Source: a virus. From it: a DNA stretch of 31,533 nucleotides. How positions within the stretch are numbered: position 1 is the first letter of the stretch; the number at the start of each line of letters is the position of its first letter. The stretch spans positions 1 through 31,533 of IMG/VR virus record IMGVR_UViG_3300020034_000054. One strand, written 5' to 3'. This document shows, piece after piece, positions 6,817 to 15,800 of the stretch. Below the pieces are notes generated by a model, which was not told the origin of the DNA, searched no databases, and saw only the letters and a list, made by a program, of their open reading frames with translations. Position numbers and translations under genes: made by a program.

Positions 6817-8274
6817 ATGGCAAAGGTTGACCCCGGCTCAATCCAGTTCAAGTTCATGGTCAATGGGGTGGTTAGCGCGGGACAGGTGAACCTCACCGCT
6901 GACCTCCTCCCGATGCTAACAGCGATTGGAAATGCGAAAATCACACCCTCGCAGTTCTCCGCCCTTGTCACGCCCGCAGCACCCACCAACACCGTCGCGC
7001 CCTCCATCACGGGCTCGGCTGTTGTGGGAGGCACCCTAACGGGCAATCGGGGAACGTGGACGGGTTCGCCCACTTTCACCGACGCGTGGACCAAAGACAA
7101 TGTGGTCATTATAGGCGCAGTGTCCCCCACCTACACGCCTGTGACGGGTGACGCCACTCACGCTATCCGTTACAAGCCTTCGGCGACCAACGCTGCGGGC
7201 GGCCCGGTGACGGCGACCTCTTCCCCGGTAACTGTGGCCGCTGCCCCAAGCGGCGTTGCCATCGCCAACGCGGCGGCCCTCACCGCCATGTTTGCCGCAG
7301 GTGTTGGTGCGAGCGGGGGTAAAACCTACAATCTAGCAGGCACCTCCTTCGGCACCTTCTTCACTCAGAACATTGATTTCACCTCCAACCCTGTGATAAT
7401 TGTTGGCCAATCCGGCACAGTTTTCGACGCTCTCCAACTCTCTAATGTCAAGGGGGTGACGTGGAGCACCTTCAACATTCTCTCTGCTACCGTTGGTTTG
7501 GATTGCGAGAACGGGTGTGCTCACCTGACATTCAACAATGTGACCTTCCAGTCGGGCACGGCTCTAGGTACTCAGGCTGGGCAGGCGATTAAAGTCCGCG
7601 ACTCTTCTTTCATCACCTTCAACGGCGCGAACGATTCGGCAATCTCAGATATCTCCGGCTGCTCCAATGCCGCGGCCTTGCTCGACTCTTCCAACATCAC
7701 TTTCCAGGGTATGACCATTTCCAACAATGGTGTGGACGGCATTATCTACACCAATATCGCCACACTTACGTTCAACCAGTGCCTGGGGTTCGACTTCTTC
7801 TCCAACATTGCTGCCGGGGATCATCCCGATTTCCTCCAAGGGTTCGGCACAACCTCCAACGTGACAATCTCCAACTGCGGTTTCCTCCAGGGAGCTGGAA
7901 ATCCTTCCCAAGGCTACACTCTCGAAGGTACTTCCTCTAATACAATCTTCCAAAGCAATTACACCTATGGGGGCCTTTTGAATTCCATCCAACAATCGGG
8001 AGGCACTACCACGCTTATTGACAACAATTTTCTCCAAGGCTTTGGGATTAATGGGGGTTCCCGCATCATTGTTCGTGATGGTTCGGTGAATTGTACAGTG
8101 ACCAATAACTCCGCGGGAGCCATTGCCAACTATGCCGGAGGAGGCATCAACCCGGGTTTTGTGCCCGCCGTTCTCCCCGGCAGCAACACCATTATCGCGG
8201 ACACAACTCCTGGGAATTTTACCGCCCTCGATGCTTGGCTCGCAGCTAACCCCTCTGCTCGTGCGCGTCCTTGA
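6817..8274 (+). CDS. Tailspike-type protein with Ig-like domain and beta-helix
   Basis: A 485-residue receptor-interacting or depolymerase-type tail protein. Residues 1-50 form a small anchor-like N-terminus. Residues 54-142 are an Ig-like module (PTNTVAPSITGSAVVGGTLT, GTWTGSPTFTDAWTKD, YTPVTGDA, SATNAAGGPVTA). Residues 145-485 carry repeated short strands with stacked Asn/Ser/Thr ladders (HLTFNNVTFQSG, NITFQGMTISNNGVDGI, NVTISNCGFLQG, GGTTTLIDNNFLQGFG). This pattern is typical of right-handed parallel beta-helix pectate-lyase-like tailspikes. The beta-helix coding region is visibly more A/T rich than its neighbours, consistent with exchange of host-range modules. A GTG at 6808 is an alternative start; ATG 6817 is preferred. 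Catalytic residues cannot be named. Confidence 0.8.
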   Translation: MAKVDPGSIQFKFMVNGVVSAGQVNLTADLLPMLTAIGNAKITPSQFSALVTPAAPTNTVAPSITGSAVVGGTLTGNRGTWTGSPTFTDAWTKDNVVIIGAVSPTYTPVTGDATHAIRYKPSATNAAGGPVTATSSPVTVAAAPSGVAIANAAALTAMFAAGVGASGGKTYNLAGTSFGTFFTQNIDFTSNPVIIVGQSGTVFDALQLSNVKGVTWSTFNILSATVGLDCENGCAHLTFNNVTFQSGTALGTQAGQAIKVRDSSFITFNGANDSAISDISGCSNAAALLDSSNITFQGMTISNNGVDGIIYTNIATLTFNQCLGFDFFSNIAAGDHPDFLQGFGTTSNVTISNCGFLQGAGNPSQGYTLEGTSSNTIFQSNYTYGGLLNSIQQSGGTTTLIDNNFLQGFGINGGSRIIVRDGSVNCTVTNNSAGAIANYAGGGINPGFVPAVLPGSNTIIADTTPGNFTALDAWLAANPSARARP

Positions 8275-8287
8275 GTGTGAATTGTGA

Positions 8288-8620
8288 ATGTCCCCGCCAG
8301 CGTTGCCCGAATTGCCGCCGATTTCCTCTTTTGGCTTAACGGCTGCCCTGCCGTATTGGGTGGCCGCCGCAACGGCGGTGCTTGGCTTCTTCGGCGCGCG
8401 GTTTACAACAATTGCACAGCTTCAGAAGACCCTGCTCGATGCCTCTCGCGAGTGGGTGGAGCAAACGCAAACTCAACGTGCGCTCGATACTGCCCGAATA
8501 TTAGAGCTAGAGGCGGAAATCTTACGGCAACGTGGCGTAATCAACGCCATGATTCAGTTCAAACAGTCCCTCTTCCGCCTGCTTGAGCGGCATAACATCC
8601 CTCTCCCCCCCGACCACTAG
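8288..8620 (+). CDS. Membrane-anchored coiled-coil protein
   Basis: A 110-residue protein. A Pro-rich N-terminus leads into one transmembrane helix at residues 17-39 (LTAALPYWVAAATAVLGFFG), then a long charged helix with heptad character (ARILELEAEILRQRGVINAM). Single N-terminal anchors with a coiled-coil tail occur in i-spanins, some holin partners and superinfection-exclusion proteins, so a membrane role is likely but not specified. The gene lies among tail genes rather than at the lysis end. The upstream ribosome-binding site is weak. A competing frame starts at GTG 8284 but lacks convincing protein character. Confidence 0.6.
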   Translation: MSPPALPELPPISSFGLTAALPYWVAAATAVLGFFGARFTTIAQLQKTLLDASREWVEQTQTQRALDTARILELEAEILRQRGVINAMIQFKQSLFRLLERHNIPLPPDH

Positions 8621-8658
8621 AAGGGCTTTGAGTTGGAAGTGGAAATAGGAATAGTCTG

Positions 8659-9165
8659 ATGCCCCAAGGTTACGGTACGCCCGTTCAGAACACCCGCCCG
8701 ACCCCGTATCGGATGCGGCAGGACCTCGGCTACGTTCCTGCGCGAGCGCCCGTCAGTGGAGGTTCGGATGGTGGGGGCGGAAGCGGTTCCGGCGTTATCA
8801 TCAGCGGCGGCCCTTCCGGCCCTCTCGTCACCTCGGGCCGCGTACAAGTCAAGACGGTAAGCACCACCACCTACACCCTCACCGCGGATGACCTCTACTT
8901 CTTCATCAACTTCACTAACGCGGCGGGCTGCGCGGTGACTGTGCCCACGGACCTTACGGGCGCATGGGACCTCATTGACATTCAACCCGTATTCGCCCTG
9001 CACCAAGCGGCGGCCGGGAAGGTGAGTGTAGTGGGTGCGGTGGGCGTGACAGTAAACACCCTCGCCATTTACCACTCCCGCTCCTATGGCCAGTTCGCCG
9101 TGATGCAGCTCATCGAGACCGCCGCGAACGTGTACACCCTCTTCGGCGCACAGGATCCGATCTAA
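8659..9165 (+). CDS. Fibre/virion protein with Gly-rich linker and beta head
   Basis: A 168-residue protein. Residues 1-35 are a polar N-terminus (MPQGYGTPVQNTRPTPYRM), followed by a Gly/Ser linker (residues 34-47). A beta-rich C-terminal domain contains TTYTLTADDLYFFINFTNAA, TVPTDLTG, AAAGKVSVVGAVGVTVNT and YGQFAVMQLIETAANVYTLFG. This strand pattern recurs at the C-terminus of many phage tail fibres and short virion proteins, where it forms a trimeric knob. A minor tail or fibre-tip role is likely. AGGA upstream supports ATG 8659, and the stop overlaps the next start (TAATG). Confidence 0.7.
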   Translation: MPQGYGTPVQNTRPTPYRMRQDLGYVPARAPVSGGSDGGGGSGSGVIISGGPSGPLVTSGRVQVKTVSTTTYTLTADDLYFFINFTNAAGCAVTVPTDLTGAWDLIDIQPVFALHQAAAGKVSVVGAVGVTVNTLAIYHSRSYGQFAVMQLIETAANVYTLFGAQDPI

Positions 9166-9398
9166 TGCCCGCGCATCCCCGCCTTGGCAACCTCCTAATC
9201 GACCATCGTGCGTATGATGGGAGTGTGTTTGAGGCCGACACCTCAACGTGTTCGCATTGCCAACGCGTGGTGGTGCTGAGGGCCGACCGAACCCGCGCTC
9301 GCGCCTACTGCGCCAAGTGCGACCATTACATCTGCGACGGCTGTGTAGGCCGCCCATGCACCCCCTTCGCCCGCATTCTGGAGAACTTTAATGGCTAA
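9165..9398 (+). CDS. Small zinc-ribbon protein
   Basis: A 77-residue protein with three CxxC pairs: CSHC (29-32), CAKC (49-52) and CDGC (57-60), plus His54 and Cys65. This can bind two zinc ions in a treble-clef or ribbon fold. The segment TCSHCQRVVVLRADRTRARA followed by YCAKCDHYICD is a known style of small phage protein found inside tail-gene clusters. Its role is unknown; binding nucleic acid or acting as an assembly chaperone are both possible. It overlaps both neighbours by a few bases, so it belongs to the same operon. Confidence 0.75.
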   Translation: MPAHPRLGNLLIDHRAYDGSVFEADTSTCSHCQRVVVLRADRTRARAYCAKCDHYICDGCVGRPCTPFARILENFNG

Positions 9399-9894
9399 GC
9401 GTTCCTTCAAAGTCGCCACCTGGACACCCGTCGCTGTGGCCGACACTGTTGCCTTCACCGATCTCGGCTATATGGCTCTGCAGGGCGCGTCCGCTACCCA
9501 GCGAACCGCGATCAGTGAGGTGTACATGGGGGGCCAAGCCGCCACTTCCGCGCCATGCATCATGATCGGCGCGCGGGACTCGACCGTGGGCGTGACGCTG
9601 ACCGCGCTCCCGGCCGGGGCATCCGACGCTGCGCTCGATCCTGCGACCGCTGCCCTTGCCGCGCCTGTGGTTCCCTTCGTGGCCTCCACCACCAAGCCTC
9701 AGCGGGCCGCCACCCTCGGCCTTCTCAACCTCTCGTTCAACGCCTTTGGCGGGATTGTGCGCTGGGTAGCCTATCCCGGCGAGGAACTCTGGATGCTGGG
9801 CAACACCGCCTCGTTCGGCGAGTTCTCGCTGTCCGCCTACACGGGGGGAACACCGGGACTGATGGGCTCCCACATCGTTTACGAAACCCTCTGA
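9391..9894 (+). CDS. Virion-associated protein of unknown function
   Basis: A 167-residue protein starting MAKRSFKVATWTPVAVADTV. It is rich in small and beta-forming residues. It contains VYMGGQAATSAPCIMIGARDS, given in parts (VYMGGQAATSAP, CIMIGARDSTVG), LNLSFNAFGGIVRWVAYPGE and a C-terminal SLSAYTGGTPGLMGSHIVYE. Proteins of this style lie beside fibre and tail genes in related podoviruses and are probably structural. GGAG eight bases upstream supports ATG 9391, which overlaps the zinc-ribbon gene by eight bases. No catalytic motif is seen. Confidence 0.7.
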   Translation: MAKRSFKVATWTPVAVADTVAFTDLGYMALQGASATQRTAISEVYMGGQAATSAPCIMIGARDSTVGVTLTALPAGASDAALDPATAALAAPVVPFVASTTKPQRAATLGLLNLSFNAFGGIVRWVAYPGEELWMLGNTASFGEFSLSAYTGGTPGLMGSHIVYETL

Positions 9895-9903
9895 GGTCTT
9901 CCC

Positions 9904-10938
9904 GTGGTCGCCATCTACGCATTCGGCGGAGAAGATAGCGAACTCTACCAGATTGGCGGAGGGACTATCACCACTACCTCGACGCAGTTTCGCTCGCCAC
10001 AAGCGCGGTGTGCGTTACGGTGTTCAACTGGAGTCGCAAGCAATCCAGTCTATTGGTTGTACGTAAAACCGTTCTCCCAGGCTATTTTTTGGAACCACGC
10101 TAGGCTTGTGACTGGCGTTCTTTTTCCCGCAGTAGGAGGGGTTCCTTGGCGCGCGTTTTCCGCGGACGGTGTGCTGAGGCTTCGCATTCGCGCGACGGTA
10201 GGCGCCTCAGCGACCTATGTACTTGAAAAACTTACTACCGCAGGTGCAGCAACAACACTTATCACTTTCACAATGCCCACCTCCGGACTGCCCTCTGTAT
10301 TCGATCAGTTGGATGTATTCGTCAACTACGCCGTGAGTGGTCAGGTAGCCGTCTACTTCAACCGCATTCTCAAGGGGGACACGGGTGCTGGTGTAGATGT
10401 TACAACAGATGGCATAACAGCTATCGCGAATATTGGCTACGGCACTAACACGGACACAGGAGCATCAGCAACTGGCTGCAACTGGTCCGAGACCGTCGTC
10501 TCCGACACCGACACGCGCTCGTGGAACCTCCAGGTCTTCCCGCCCGTCGCCAACGGCAATACCCACAACTTCGACACGGGCACACCAGCCGCCGCGAACG
10601 TCAACGAGATCACTATCGACTACTCCACGCTGGACGGCTCGACCACGGCCAACCAGATTGATGAGTACACCACGGGAGCAGTGGTCTCGGGGACCTATGG
10701 CGTGGTGGCCTACTGCGTCAGCGCCGTGATGCAGAAGGGCGCGACGGGACCGAGCAAAGCGGACCTTGTTGTCCGAACGGGAGCCGCCGATTGGCTCTCC
10801 GCCGACCAAGTGTTGACCGCCTCTTGGGACACCTACCAGAACGCTTGGCTCACCAACCCGAACACCGGCGTCGCGTGGCTCCCGAGTGACATCGGCGCGG
10901 CCTCCGGCTTCAACATCGGGATGAAGAGCATCACCTGA
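9904..10938 (+). CDS. Tail/virion protein, probable lectin-like beta-sandwich
   Basis: A 344-residue protein starting at GTG 9904 behind GAGGTC. The N-terminal two-thirds (FRSPQARCALRCSTG, LRLRIRATVGASATYVLEKL, FDQLDVFVNYAVSGQVAVYF) has the strand order of a concanavalin/LamG-like sandwich as found in tail proteins. The C-terminal third (DTRSWNLQVFPPVANGNTHN, SGTYGVVAYCVSAVMQKGAT) is a second beta module common to phage surface proteins, ending GFNIGMKSIT. The first 550 bases are more A/T rich than the second half, hinting that the N-terminal module was exchanged. A role in binding the host or decorating the tail is inferred. Confidence 0.7.
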   Translation: MVAIYAFGGEDSELYQIGGGTITTTSTQFRSPQARCALRCSTGVASNPVYWLYVKPFSQAIFWNHARLVTGVLFPAVGGVPWRAFSADGVLRLRIRATVGASATYVLEKLTTAGAATTLITFTMPTSGLPSVFDQLDVFVNYAVSGQVAVYFNRILKGDTGAGVDVTTDGITAIANIGYGTNTDTGASATGCNWSETVVSDTDTRSWNLQVFPPVANGNTHNFDTGTPAAANVNEITIDYSTLDGSTTANQIDEYTTGAVVSGTYGVVAYCVSAVMQKGATGPSKADLVVRTGAADWLSADQVLTASWDTYQNAWLTNPNTGVAWLPSDIGAASGFNIGMKSIT

Positions 10939-12125
10939 TGGTCGTCACTTGGAACACTCTCGACAAGTCGGCCAACATCACGCTCAGTGGTGGGTCGCTG
11001 GTTGCGACGACCACCTCCGCGACGCAAGGAGCGTGCCGAGCAACCCTCAGCATCACCACCGCCAAAACCTACGTCGAGTTCCAGATCAGCAACATTACCG
11101 GCTCGCTCTGGTCGGTGGGTTTCGCTAATGCGCTCGCGGGGCTGGGGACTGCGCCGGGCTCCGATACCAATTCAGCCGTCTTCCAGCCCAATCAGGTCGG
11201 CCGAGCATTCTTCAACAACGCCAGCCTAGGAGCCGACTACGCGGGCGTGGCTTCGCAGACCGTGTGCTGCGCCTTCGATCCGGTCGCCAAGCTGATCTGG
11301 TTCCGCTACGGCTTCGGCTATTGGAACGGGAGTTCGACGGCAGACCCTGCGACAGGGGTTGGAGGCCGCTCGGTCGCTGCGATAGCCGCCGGACCATACT
11401 TCCCGGTCTTCGGTGACAACGGTTCCGGCGGCGCGGTCACCGCCCGCTTCGGCGCGACGGATATGTGGTTCCCGATCCCTACTGGGTTCGCCGCGCCAGA
11501 CACCAATCTCCAGGCCTTCATGGCTACAGCCAAATTCAGCGGGTACGGGCTACTTGCCCCGCCGCTGAATGCCATCAGCGCGTCCAAAGTCAGCGGATAC
11601 GGCCTGTTGGCCCCGCCTCAGAATGCGGTCTCCGTCGCTAAGCTCCTCGGTTACGTGATCACCCAGGATATCCCGTTCGGGCGGAACGCCGAGAAGTGGG
11701 ATGTTCCGCGCGGGGTCAAGAAGGTCGTCTATCAGGACGGCACGGTTGCCAGCCCGCAAATGCTGCTGGCCTCGCCGCCGCCAGTGGTCTCGCGGCCCTT
11801 TAAACCAATTGAGTGGAACACTCCATACCCCATTGCGCGCAGAGACATCAGCTTCGCGGGAACTCTCCTGCCGCAGCAAGTGGCTACAAACGTCCCGTTC
11901 TTTGGGCGCGTGGATGAATTACCTCAACGTCCTCGTGGCCGCCTACTTGAAGCGTACTCTGGCTTCAACCCTGCGAACTTCCCCATAGTCGCCACCCCCT
12001 TCTTTGGACTGGTCCTTGATCTTCCAGCGCGCCGTCCGCGCTTCACACCCGAACGTCAGTATAGTTCATCTCTTCGCCCGCAGAACACCCCCCAATTCGC
12101 TTACCTCCTTTTAGCGAGCATTTGA
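10938..12125 (+). CDS. Fibre-type tail protein with SPRY-like domain and 18-residue repeats
   Basis: A 395-residue protein, coupled to the previous gene by TGATG. Residues 1-190 resemble a SPRY/B30.2-like beta-sandwich (VTWNTLDKSANITLSGG, YVEFQISNITGSLWSVGFAN, CCAFDPVAKLIWFRYGFGYW). Two tandem 18-residue repeats plus a partial third follow (199-216, 217-234, then KLLGYV). The C-terminal 150 residues are polar and Pro/Arg-rich with recurring PFFG motifs (VPFFGRVDELP, TPFFGLVLDLP) and no obvious fold. Such a domain plus repeat arrangement suggests a surface-exposed attachment protein. It precedes the gp11-like adaptor gene. Confidence 0.7.
   Translation: MVVTWNTLDKSANITLSGGSLVATTTSATQGACRATLSITTAKTYVEFQISNITGSLWSVGFANALAGLGTAPGSDTNSAVFQPNQVGRAFFNNASLGADYAGVASQTVCCAFDPVAKLIWFRYGFGYWNGSSTADPATGVGGRSVAAIAAGPYFPVFGDNGSGGAVTARFGATDMWFPIPTGFAAPDTNLQAFMATAKFSGYGLLAPPLNAISASKVSGYGLLAPPQNAVSVAKLLGYVITQDIPFGRNAEKWDVPRGVKKVVYQDGTVASPQMLLASPPPVVSRPFKPIEWNTPYPIARRDISFAGTLLPQQVATNVPFFGRVDELPQRPRGRLLEAYSGFNPANFPIVATPFFGLVLDLPARRPRFTPERQYSSSLRPQNTPQFAYLLLASI
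11532..11657 (+). repeat. 54-bp tandem repeat coding 18-residue units
   Basis: Units KFSGYGLLAPPLNAISAS (11532-11585) and KVSGYGLLAPPQNAVSVA (11586-11639) are followed by a partial third unit beginning KLLGYV (11640-11657). The nucleotides have diverged at third positions more than the amino acids, which suggests the protein sequence is under selection. Confidence 0.75.
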
Positions 12126-12126
12126 C

Positions 12127-12888
12127 ATGACAACCGATGTAGACATCGCCAACCGCGCGCTGAGTGAAATCGGCGCTCGCGCGACCATCACGGCGATTGA
12201 CAACATCACGCCCGCAGGGATGCAGGTAGGGATTTGGATTGACACCATCCGCTTGCAGTTGCTGAGGATGGCTCCGTGGGGGTTCGCCCGGCGGACGCTA
12301 GCACTTACGCTGTTGGGCGAGCTGACCGATAACCCCCCCGCCTCACCCTACCCGTGGCAGTTCAAGTACGAGTACCCGGCGGATTGCATCCGCGTGAACT
12401 ATATCCTCCCCCGTCCGCCGATGAGCACCACCAACACGCCCGTAGTCGGCGTGCCGCTAGTGCCTTACGCAATGCCCTCCCGCAACTGTCGCTACTTGGT
12501 GGCGAACGACCTCGGTGAGATGGACGCGCAAATCAAGGTGCTGTTATCCAACGTTCGGGATGCGGTGGGGGTGTATGTGGCCGATGTCACCGACCCGGAT
12601 TTGATGGACCAAGGGTTCCTTGAGGCGTGGGTGGCGGCGCTGGCGTCCAAACTCGTCCAGCCCCTCACTGGCAACGCCGGGATGAAAGAGGGCTACGAAC
12701 GCCTCGCCCAAATGCACATCAACCAAGCGCGAGTGAGTGACGCTAATGAGGCCGTACCGAGCGCTGACGCTACCCCCGATTGGATCGCCACGCGGGGTGT
12801 ACCCTCTTACAACGCTGGACTCGCGGGCGCGCAGTTCATGGGCGGGAGTTGGTTCACCGGGTACGACACCGGCAATTGGGGCATGTGA
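12127..12888 (+). CDS. Tail tubular protein A-like adaptor (T7 gp11-like)
   Basis: A 253-residue head-to-tail adaptor that would sit between portal and nozzle. The opening IANRALSEIGARATITAID and the early helix WIDTIRLQLLRMAPWGFARR are hallmarks of the gp11/tail tubular A family. Later segments include PYPWQFKYEYPADCIRVNYI and EAWVAALASKLVQPLTGNA, also typical. The C-terminal tail is Gly-rich and aromatic (GGSWFTGYDTGNWGM). It is directly followed, three bases later, by the nozzle gene, the usual T7-like pairing. Confidence 0.85.
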   Translation: MTTDVDIANRALSEIGARATITAIDNITPAGMQVGIWIDTIRLQLLRMAPWGFARRTLALTLLGELTDNPPASPYPWQFKYEYPADCIRVNYILPRPPMSTTNTPVVGVPLVPYAMPSRNCRYLVANDLGEMDAQIKVLLSNVRDAVGVYVADVTDPDLMDQGFLEAWVAALASKLVQPLTGNAGMKEGYERLAQMHINQARVSDANEAVPSADATPDWIATRGVPSYNAGLAGAQFMGGSWFTGYDTGNWGM

Positions 12889-12891
12889 CTG

Positions 12892-15800
12892 ATGGCCACT
12901 GCCTCGATCCAAACAGCCTTCACGGCGGGGGAAATCTCCCCCCAACTCTACTCCCGCGTGGACCTTGAGAAGTTCCAAATCGGGGCGGCGCTCATCCGTA
13001 ATTTCTTCGTGGACTATCGCGGCGGCGTCACCAATCGCCCGGGGACAAAATACATCGACACGGTGTTGGAGGACTCCCGCCTCATCCCGTTCGTGGTGAG
13101 CACCTCGGCGTCCTACGTACTCGTGTTCAGTAATGAACTCATTACAATTTACACGGCGGGGGTGTTCGTCACCACCGTTGCCTCGCCGTATCTGGCCACC
13201 GACCTTCAGCGTCTCAACTACACCCAAAGCGCGGATGTGTTGACATTAGTTCATCCGAGCTATCCGCCCGCGAACCTCTCCCGCACCTCCGATACCACGT
13301 TCAGCTACGATGTTCTAACCACTGCGCCGACCATCAATCCGCCCGTTATCACCACATTTGTCGCGCCGCACTCCGGCCCGTACAACTTCGGCTACCTCGT
13401 CACTGCCGTTGACCTCGATGGGAAGGAGGAGTCCCTCCCCTCGAACCCTGGCGTCAAGCACTCTGAGGCGATGAACGAGACCACGAACCGGGTCATCGGC
13501 CTCTCGTGGACCGCGCCCGCCGAACCAGTGAGCAAGTACAACATCTACAAATGGGGGCCGATTGACGCAGTGACGCTGAACCCGGCGACGGTATGGGGGT
13601 TCATCGGCTCCTCTCAAACCACCACCTTCACCGACAACAACATCGCGCCGGACTTCAGCAAGCAGCCCCCCGGCTGGGGCGACCCATTCAGCGGCGGCCA
13701 GTTCCAATCCATCACGGTCGCGACGGGTGGGAGTGGGTATGATGGAGTGGGCGGGGATTGGCCGAACATCCCTTACGTCCCGCTCACCATAACCGGCGAC
13801 GGCACTGACGCTGCGGGCTACGCTGTAATCGACCACGCCACAGGCGCGATCATCGGCGTGTTCCTCACTAACTCCGGCAAGAACTACACCGCCGCGACGG
13901 TGACGGCGAACGGGGAAGGGGGGACCGGCGCGACGTTCAACTTCACCTTCAGCGACACTGAGCCGTTAAACCCCGCTTGCACTGCGTACCTCCAACAGCG
14001 CCGGTGGTTCGCGGGGGCGGACTTGAAGCCCGAAACCCTCGTAGCCTCAAACGTCGGGCTGTACAACAACTTCAACACCACCCCGGTGAGCCTCGCCACC
14101 GATGCGTTAGTGATCTCCCTCGCGAGCGAGCAAGTGAACACCATTCGCGCGATGGTGCCTGTGTCGTACGGCATGCTGATCTTCACCACCGGCGGATCGT
14201 TTCTCCTTAACGGCGGATCGCCCTATGCGCCCATCACCCCCGCGACAATCAGCGTCCAGGCGCAGGCGAGTGAGGGTGCAAACTTCCTCCGCCCCCTCGC
14301 CATCAACTATGACATCCTGTACGGCCAGGCCAAGGGCAACCGCATCCGCAATCTCGCGTTCGCGTGGCAGCGCCAGTCCTATACCGGCGGGGATGTGACG
14401 CAGCTCGCCCCCCACCTGTTCGATAACTTCCACACGACCGAGTGGGCGTGGGCGGAGGAACCGTTCAAGATCGTGTGGGCGGTGCGGGATGATGGGACGA
14501 TGTTATCCCTGACGTATGTCCCCGATCAGGAGGTCAACGCTTGGGCGCGCCATGACACTCAGGGCCTGTTCAAGTCCGTGTGCTCCGTGCCGGAGGGCGA
14601 CACTGATGCGGTGTATGTGATTGTCAAACGCCACATCCCGAATGAGGACGGCGAGCCGTGTTGGGTGTGGATGCTGGAACGCTTCGCCGAGCGCCAATCA
14701 TGCTGTATCTACGACTCGTGGTTCCTGGATTCCGCGCTCAGCCTGCCGAAAAACTTTCCTGCCGCGTCATTATACGTTGTTGGTGGGACAACGATTGGCG
14801 ATACCGTAGACTTGTACTCCTATGATCCTTGTGGAACGCCTGGGGGAAATTTTGGAATTTCCAGTTTCGTCATGGAGGCGAGGGAAAACTACACCTCCGC
14901 CCTCGCTACGCGCTTCACGGCCGCCGACTTCCCGCAGATCGCCGCCGCGGATGGGGCGACCATGGGCCTCTCCTATGACCACGTACGCCGCAAGATCATG
15001 TACATAGGCCTCCTCAGCGAGACGGCCCGGCCCATCATCAACACGACGGGCTTCACCATCTGGAACGGTCTGCGAAGCATCGCGCCGGGGGACACCATCA
15101 CCGATAGTGGCGACAACACGCCCCTTGTGACCTTCACCTGCGAGAAGGACATCGATACTGGCGCCGTCGTCTTCTACCCTAACTACGACGCGGCGAATCT
15201 GGTCCCGGCAGGGATCGGTGGCGGCGACGGGACATGGCGGCGGTTCACTGACGACTTCTTCTTTTCCGGCGGAAACATGCCGAACGGCGTCAATCCGCGA
15301 ACCGGAGACTTCTGGGTGAGCGCCGGCAGTTGCGAGCTTTATCTTTTCAGGTTCGCGGACAACTTCTCGCTCATCATCTCGCCGATGCGTCCGCAGCTCG
15401 GCAACGTCAACAACCTCGTTCAGCTTGTCGGGATTACCGGAACCTGGGTCTACGCCCAAGAGCAGAACCTTCTCAGCGCGCCCAGCAGTTTCGATCAGTT
15501 CTACCTCACCCCAACCAATATAACCGCCGCCGAAACGGCCGCTGATGAATTGCTGATCTACGCCAAATATGACTATCCGGTGCGCTCCAATCCGACGCTG
15601 CCGTTAAATCCGGCGAGCTATTACCGTAAAGCCGTGGCCAGTGACGGTTCGGTATACGTCTTCTCAATGTTCCAGACCGACACGAGGGATTATCGGCTCT
15701 ATAAATTCACCCCGCCATCATCCTTCGTATATCCGACACCTCCGATAGATGGAGGGTTTTCGGATATTACGCCGTGGGCGTCGGGAACTGGCCCAAATAC

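Noticed and set aside
6808-12125. Diversity-generating retroelement like that of BPP-1
   Set aside because: Head genes resemble BPP-1, but no reverse transcriptase and no variable/template repeat pair is visible in this window.
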